DNA of 24,482 bases, from positions 16,736 to 41,217 of the forward strand of contig SZWC01000540.1 of the NCBI GenBank assembly GCA_023375785.1, given 5' to 3'. The stretch's first letter is position 1. Each line of letters starts with the position of its first letter. A program made the translations under genes and the position numbers. The notes under the pieces are model-generated. The model searched no databases. It was not told the DNA's origin and worked only from the letters and a program-made list of their open reading frames with translations. Positions 18,201-24,482 of this stretch are shown in pieces. The DNA is from Penium margaritaceum (Eukaryota > Streptophyta > Zygnematophyceae > Desmidiales > Peniaceae).

Positions 18201-21200
18201 AGTACAACGACGTTCAATCAGTGGTCACACGGTGTGGCTACCATGCACAATGACCGACCAAAGTAGGCATATGTACTGCCTTTGACCAAAAATCCGCTGT
18301 GTGTTTTCAACGTTGACATCTCATAATCCAAATCACAAATGGGCAGAGGGGGAAACAATGGTTTGGGAACACCAGGTATAAACCAGCAATTACAATGACC
18401 TTCAATGAGTTGTGCCACGGTGTAAATACCATGCACGAAGATGAACCAAAGTATGCACATGTCACTGACCATGACCAGAGAATGTCACCATGTGTGGTAA
18501 ACGTTGACAACTCATAACAAGAGTCACAAATGGTATGTGCGGAAGATGATGAGTTTTGAATACTAGGTATCGACTAGCAAGTACAAATACCTTCAATATG
18601 TAGTGGCACAGTGTGGCTATAATGCACAGTGACCAACCAAGTATGCACATGTCACTAACCATGAGCAAATAATTTCACTTCATGTGGTCAAGGTTGACAA
18701 CTCATAACAGGTTTCACAGATCGTCAGATGGGGTAACAATGGGTTGGAAAGACTAGCTATCAAGTAGAAAGGACAAAGACCTTCAATACATAGTGACACG
18801 GCGTGGTAACCATGTACAGTGACAAACCAAGGTAGGTATCTGTCACTAACCATGACCAAAAACAATTCACGGTGTGTGGCCAACGTTAAAAACTAATAAC
18901 ATGAGTCACAAATGGTCAGCGGGGAAAACAATGGACTGGGAACAGTAGTTATCAACTAGCAAGTACAAAGACTTTCAACAAGAAGTGGCATGGTGTGGCT
19001 AGCGTGCACAGTGACTAAACTAAGGATGCATACGTCACTGATTATGACCAAAGAAGTCCACTATGTGTGGTCAACATTGAAAACTCATAACACGAGTCAC
19101 AAATGGTCCAAAGGAGGGACAATTCTTTGGGAACCATATGTATCCACTGGAAACGACAACAAACTTCAATACGTAGTGGCACGGTGTGGCTAATATGCAC
19201 AACAAATAACCAAACTAGGCATATGTCACTGACCATGACCAAATAATTTCAATATGGGTGGTCAACGTTCACCAACCATAACACGAGTCACAAACGGTCA
19301 AGGGGGAAACAATAGTATGGGAATATCAGTTCTCAACTAGCAAGTGAAACAACGTTCAAGCAGTAGTAGCACAGTGTGACTACCATGCACAGTGACCAAC
19401 CAAAGCAGGCATATGTACCTCCTTTGACAAAAGAATCCGATGTGTGTGGTCAACGTTGACAACTCATAATACGAGTCACAAATGATCAGAGGGGAAAACA
19501 ATGGTTTGGGAACACCAGGTATCAACTAAAACACACAAGGACCTTCAATACGTTGTGGCACGGTGTGGATACCATGCACAATGACCAACCAAATTAGGCA
19601 CATGTCACTGACCATGACCAAAGAAAGTCACTACGTGTGGTAAACTTTGACAACTCATAACACGAGTCACAAATGGTCAGAGTGGACGATAATGGATTCT
19701 GAAGACAAGTTTTGGACTAGCAAGTACAAATATCTTCAATATGTAGTAGCACAGTGTTGCTACAGTGCACAGTGACTAACCAAAGTATGCATATGTCAGT
19801 GACCATGACCAAATATTTCACTTCATGTGGTCAATGTTGACAACTCACAACACAAGTCACAGATAGTCAGGGGTGGTAACAATGGTTTGGGAAGACTAGC
19901 TATCAACTAGAAAGCACAAAGTCCTTCAATACATAGTGACACGGCATGGTAACCATGTACAGTGAAAAACCAAAGGAGGTATATGTCACTAACCATGACC
20001 AAACAGTTTTCACAGTGTGTGGTTAACGTCAAAAACTCGTAACACGAGTCACAAATGGTCAGAGGGGAAAACAATGGATTGGGAGGAGTAGTTATCCACT
20101 AGCAAGTACAAAGACCTTCAACAAGTAGTGGCACGATGTGGCTAGCGTACATAGTGACCAACCAAAGGATGCATACGTCACTGACTATGACCAAAGAAGT
20201 CCACTATGTGTGGTCAACATTGAAAACTCATAACACGAGTCACAAATGGTCCAAGGCAGGGACAATGGTTTGGGAACCCTATGTATTGACTAGAAAGGAC
20301 AATGAACTTCAATATGTAGTGGCACGGTGTGACTAACATGCACAAGAAATAACCAAACTAGGCATATGTCAGTGACCATGACCAAATAATTTCAATATGG
20401 GTGGCGAACATTCACCAACCATAACACAAGTCACAAACGGTCAAGGGGGAAACAATAGTATGGGAATACCAGCTATCAACTAGCAAGTAAAATGACCTTC
20501 AACCAGTAGTAGCACGGTGTGATTTCCATGCACAATGGCCGACCAAAGTAGGCATATGTACTGCCTTTGACCGAAGAATCCTATGTGTGTGGTCAACGTT
20601 GACAACTCATAATACGAGTCACAAATGAACAGAGGGGAAAACATGGGTTGGGAACACCAGATATCAACTAAAAAGCACAAGGAGCTTCAATGAGTTGTGG
20701 CATGGCGTGGATACCATGCACGGTGACCAACCAAAGTAGGCACATGTCACTGACCATGAGGAAAGAAAGTCACCATGTGTAGTAAACTTTGACAACTCAT
20801 AACACTCTTCACAAATGGTCAGAGTGGAAGATAATGGATTCCGAAGGCAAGTTATGGACTAGCAAGTACAAATACCCTGAATGTGTAGAGGCACAGTGTG
20901 GATACAGCACTGAGTGACAAACCAAAGTATGCATATGTCAGTGACCATGACCAAGTATTTCACTTCATGTGGTCAATGTTGACAACTCACAACACGGTTT
21001 ACAGATAGTTAGAGTTGGTAACACTGGTTTGGGAAGACCAGCAATCAACTAGAAAGCACAAAGAACTTCAATACATAGTGACACGGCATGGTAACCACGT
21101 ACAGTGACAAAGCAAAGTAGGCATCTTTCACTAACCATGACCAAACGAGTTTCACAGTGTGTGGTCAATGTTGGAAACTCATAACGCTTGTCACAAAAGG

Positions 21201-24200
21201 TCAGAGGGTGAAACAATTGGTTGGGAACACTAGTTATCAACTAGCTAGTACAAAGACCTTCAACAAGCAGTGGCACAGTGTGGCTAGTATGCACAGTGAC
21301 CAAGCAAAGGATGCATATGTCACTGGCTATGGCCGAAGAAGTTCACTATGTGTGGTCAACATCGACACCTCAAAACATAAGTCACAAATGGTCAGAGGGA
21401 GAGACAATGGTTTAGGACCCTATGTATCGATTAGAAAGGACAGAGAACTTCAATAAGTAGTGGCATGGTGGGGCGAATATGCACACCAAACAACCAAACT
21501 AGGCATATGTCACTGACCACGACCAAATAACTTCAATATGGTTGGTCATCATTCACCAACCATAACACGAGTCACAAATGGTCAGAGGGGGAAACAATGG
21601 TATGGGAATATCAGTTCTCAACTAGCAAGTAAAACGACCTTCAATCAGTAGTAGCACAGTGTGGCTACCATGCAAAATGATCCACCAAAGTAGGCATATG
21701 TACTGCCTTTGACCAAATAAATCCGCTGTGTGTGGTCAACGTTGACAACTCAAAAAACGAGTCACAAATGGTCAGAGGGGAAAACAATGGGTTGGGAACA
21801 CCGGGTATCAACTAAAAAGCACAAGGACCTTCAATAAGTTGTGGCACGGTCTCAATACCATGCACGATGACCAACCAAAGTAGGCACATGTCACTGAACA
21901 TGACCAAAGAATGTCACCATGTGTGGTAAACTTTGACAGCTCATACCACCAGTCACAAATGGTATGAGTGGAAGATCATGGTTTCTGAATACTAGATATC
22001 CACAAGAAAGTACAAATACCTTTAATATGTAGTGACACAGTGTGGCTATAATGCACAGTGACCAACCAAAGTATGCATATGTCAGTAACCATGACCAAAG
22101 AATTTAACTTCATGTGGTCAAGGTTGACAACTCACAACACGAGTCACAGATAGTCAGAGGGGGTAACAATTGGTTGGGATGACTTGTCATCAACTAGAAA
22201 GCACAAAGACCTTCAATACACAGTGACACGGCATGGTAACCATGTACAGTGACAAAGAAAAGTAGGCATATGTCACTAACCATGACCAAAATAACTTCAT
22301 AGTGTGTGGTCAACGTTGAAAACTCATAACACGAGTCACAAATGGTGAGAGGGGGGAAACAATTGGTTGGGAACACTAGTTATCAACTAGCAAGTACAAA
22401 GTCCTTCAACAAGCAGTGGCACGGTATGGCAGTATGCACAGTGACCAACCAAAGGATGCATGCGTCACTGGCTATGACTGAAGAAGTCCACTACGTGTAG
22501 TCAGTATTGACAACTCACAACACAAGTCACAGATAGTCAGAGGGAGGAACAATTGTTTGGGAAGACTAGCTATCAACTAGAATGTGCAAAGACCCTCAAT
22601 GCATAGTGACACGGCGTTCTAATCATGTACAGTGATAAAACAAACTAGGCATACGTCACTGACCATGACCAAAGAATTGCAACGTGGGTGGTCAACGTTC
22701 ACAACCCATAACACGAGTCACAAATGGTCGGAGGGGGGAAAACATGTCAGAGGGGTACACAATAGTTTAGGAATACTAGATACCAACTACCAAGTAAAAC
22801 GACCTTCAATCAGAAGTAGCACAGTGTGGCTACCACGCACAATGACCGACCAAAGAAGGCATATGTACTGCCTTTGACGGAAGAAATCCGCTATGTGTGG
22901 TCAACGTTGGCAACTCATAAAACAAGTCACAAATGGTCAGAGGGGAAAACAATGAGTTGGGAACACCATGTATTAACTAAAAAGCACAAGGACCTTCAAT
23001 ACGTTGTGGCACGGTGTTGATACCATGCACGAAGACCAACCAAAGTAGGCACATGTCATTGACCATGACCAAAGAAAGTCACCATGTATGGTAAACGTTG
23101 ACAACTCATAACTTGAGTCACAAATGGTCAGAATGGAATATAATGGTCTTTGAATACAAGTTATGGACTAGCAAGTATAAACACCTTCAATCTCTAGTGG
23201 CACAATGTGGCTACACTGCACAATGACTAACCAAAGTATGCATATGTCAGTGACCATGACCAAACTATTTCACTTCATGTGGTCAATGTTGACAACTCAC
23301 AACACAATTCACAGATAGTCAGATGGGGTAACAATGGTTTGGGAAGACTAGCTATCAACTAGAAAGCACAAAGATATTCAATAAGTAGTGACACGGTGTG
23401 GTAACCATGTACTGTGACAAAGCAAAGTAGGCATATCTCACTAACCATGATCAAACAAATTTCAGTGTGTGGTCAACGTTGAAAACTCATAACACGAGTC
23501 ACAAATGATCAGAGGGGGAAACAATGGGTTGGGAACACTATTTATCAACTAGCAAGTACAAGTCCTTCAACAAGCAGTCGCACGGTGTGGCTAGGGTGCA
23601 CAGTGACCAACCAAAGGATGCACACGTCACTTGCTATGGCCGAAGAAGTCCACTATATGTGGTCAGCATTGAAAACTCACAACACAAGTCATAGATAGCC
23701 AGAGGGAGAGATAATGGTTGATGACCCTATGTATCGACTAGAAAGGACAAATAACTTCAATACGTAGTGGAGCGGTGTAGCGAATATGCACATCAAACAG
23801 CCAAACTAGGCATATGTCACTGACCAGGACCAAATCATTCTAATATGGGTGGTCAACGTTCACTAACCATAACACGAGTCACAAAGGGTTGTAGGGGGAA
23901 ACAATAGTATGGGAATATCAGTTCCTAACTTGCAAGTAAAACGACCTTCAATCAGTAGTAGCACGATGTGGCTACCACGCACAATGACCGACCAAAGTAG
24001 GCACATGTACTGCCTTTGACCAAAGAAATCCGCTTTGTGTGGTCAACATTGACAACTCATAATACGAGTCACAGATGGTCGGAGGGGAAGACAATGGGCT
24101 GGGAACACCAGGTTTCAACTGAAAAGCACAAGGACCTTCAGTGCATTGTTGCACGGTGTGGATACCATGCACGATGACCAACCAAATCAGGTACATGTCA

Positions 24201-24482
24201 CTGACCATGGCCAAAGAAAGTCACCATGTGTGGTAAACTCTGACAACTCATAACACGAGTCACAAATGGTAAGAGTGGAAGAGAATGGTTTCCGAAGACA
24301 ATTTATGGACTAGCAAGTACAAATACCTTCAATGTGTAGTGGCACAGTGTGGCTACAGTGCACAGTAACTATCCAAAGTATGCATATGTAAGTGACCATG
24401 ACCAAATAATTTCACTTCATGTGGTCAATGTTGACAACTCACAACACGAGTCACAGAAAGTCAGGGGGGGGGGGGGTAACAG
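12264..24482. repeat. Satellite array 2, hexameric higher-order repeat of about 1,143 bp
   Basis: More than 60 tandem monomers of about 190 bp, running off the window end. Type A anchors (GTCAACGTTGAC or variants) are at 12605, 13750, 14891, 16037, 17181, 18306, 19449, 20592, 21735, 22900 and 24042. The spacings are 1145, 1141, 1146, 1144, 1125, 1143, 1143, 1143, 1165 and 1142. The type order A-B-C-D-E-F is kept throughout. The short unit at 17181-18306 lacks about 19 bp in its F monomer near 18088. The long unit at 21735-22900 contains a recombination-like junction near 22741. I see no gene or transposon inside. Short open frames are by-products of the monomer. Confidence 0.93.
22575..22800. 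repeat. Variant monomer junction inside array 2
   Basis: The monomer at 22575-22740 carries variants otherwise seen just left of block X (2410-2560): CCTCAATGCATAGTGACACGG, AGTGATAAAACAAACTAGGC, CGTTCACAACCCATAAC and TCGGAGGGG. From 22746 the sequence carries variants otherwise seen in the first monomer right of block X (12449-12520 and 265-330): ACACAATAGTTTAGGAATAC and then CAATCAGAAGTAGCAC. Part of the GTCAGAGGGG segment is present twice at the joint, accounting for the extra 22 bp of this HOR unit. Confidence 0.65.

Noticed and set aside
12010..24214. Open frames of 60-99 codons in and near satellite array 2
   Set aside because: They are satellite or LTR translations with no conserved domain and no consistent boundaries between HOR units.
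12264..24482. Regular repeat spacing resembling a CRISPR array
   Set aside because: The entire 190-bp unit is repeated, without unique spacers, and the context is eukaryotic satellite DNA.

Overview
The window looks like heterochromatic, possibly pericentromeric, DNA from a eukaryote with plant-like repeats. A streptophyte (land plant or charophyte alga) is my best guess, at low confidence, because no host gene is present. I see no host protein-coding gene. The window is nested repeats: satellite DNA > a short non-satellite block ('X') > a Ty1/copia LTR retrotransposon > a hAT DNA transposon > an internal duplication inside the hAT.

Satellite arrays lie at about 76-2904 and 12264-24482. The monomer is about 190 bp. 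Six diverged monomer types (A-F here) recur in fixed order, giving a higher-order repeat (HOR) of about 1,143 bp. There are roughly 2.5 HOR units in the first array and 10.7 in the second. Both arrays begin in the same phase, next to the same non-satellite block X. The tail of one X copy is at 1-75. A fuller copy is at 2905-3369 plus 12223-12263 and is split by the copia element.

The copia element (3370-12217, minus strand) has two 699-bp LTRs (TG...CA, about 28 differences, near 4 %). It has a 5-bp target duplication (one mismatch), a polypurine tract, and a primer-binding site complementary to the anticodon stem-loop of initiator tRNA-Met. The last feature is the internal 'half-tRNA' priming of Drosophila copia. 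The body encodes gag, a CCHC knuckle, protease and integrase. It has an in-frame stop and two frameshifts, and nearly all reverse transcriptase and RNase H are deleted.

The hAT element (5298-10001, minus strand) sits in the integrase domain with an exact 8-bp target duplication (GGCCAGTT). It has short imperfect terminal repeats, clustered subterminal TCGCGA motifs at both ends, and a decayed transposase: Q-rich N-terminus, BED zinc finger, RNase-H-like core, hATC domain and acidic tail. Two GT-AG phase-0 introns are visible. Seven of the eight in-frame stops in the two elements (hAT six of seven, gag one of one) can be explained by a C-to-T change on the coding strand; five are CAG to TAG, two of those inside a polyglutamine tract. 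The transposase 3' end is present twice (5758-6350 and 6352-6943), separated by a single N.

Order of events: satellite with X, then copia (the empty-site homologue is at 1-75), then hAT, then the hAT 3' duplication or an assembly join that mimics one.
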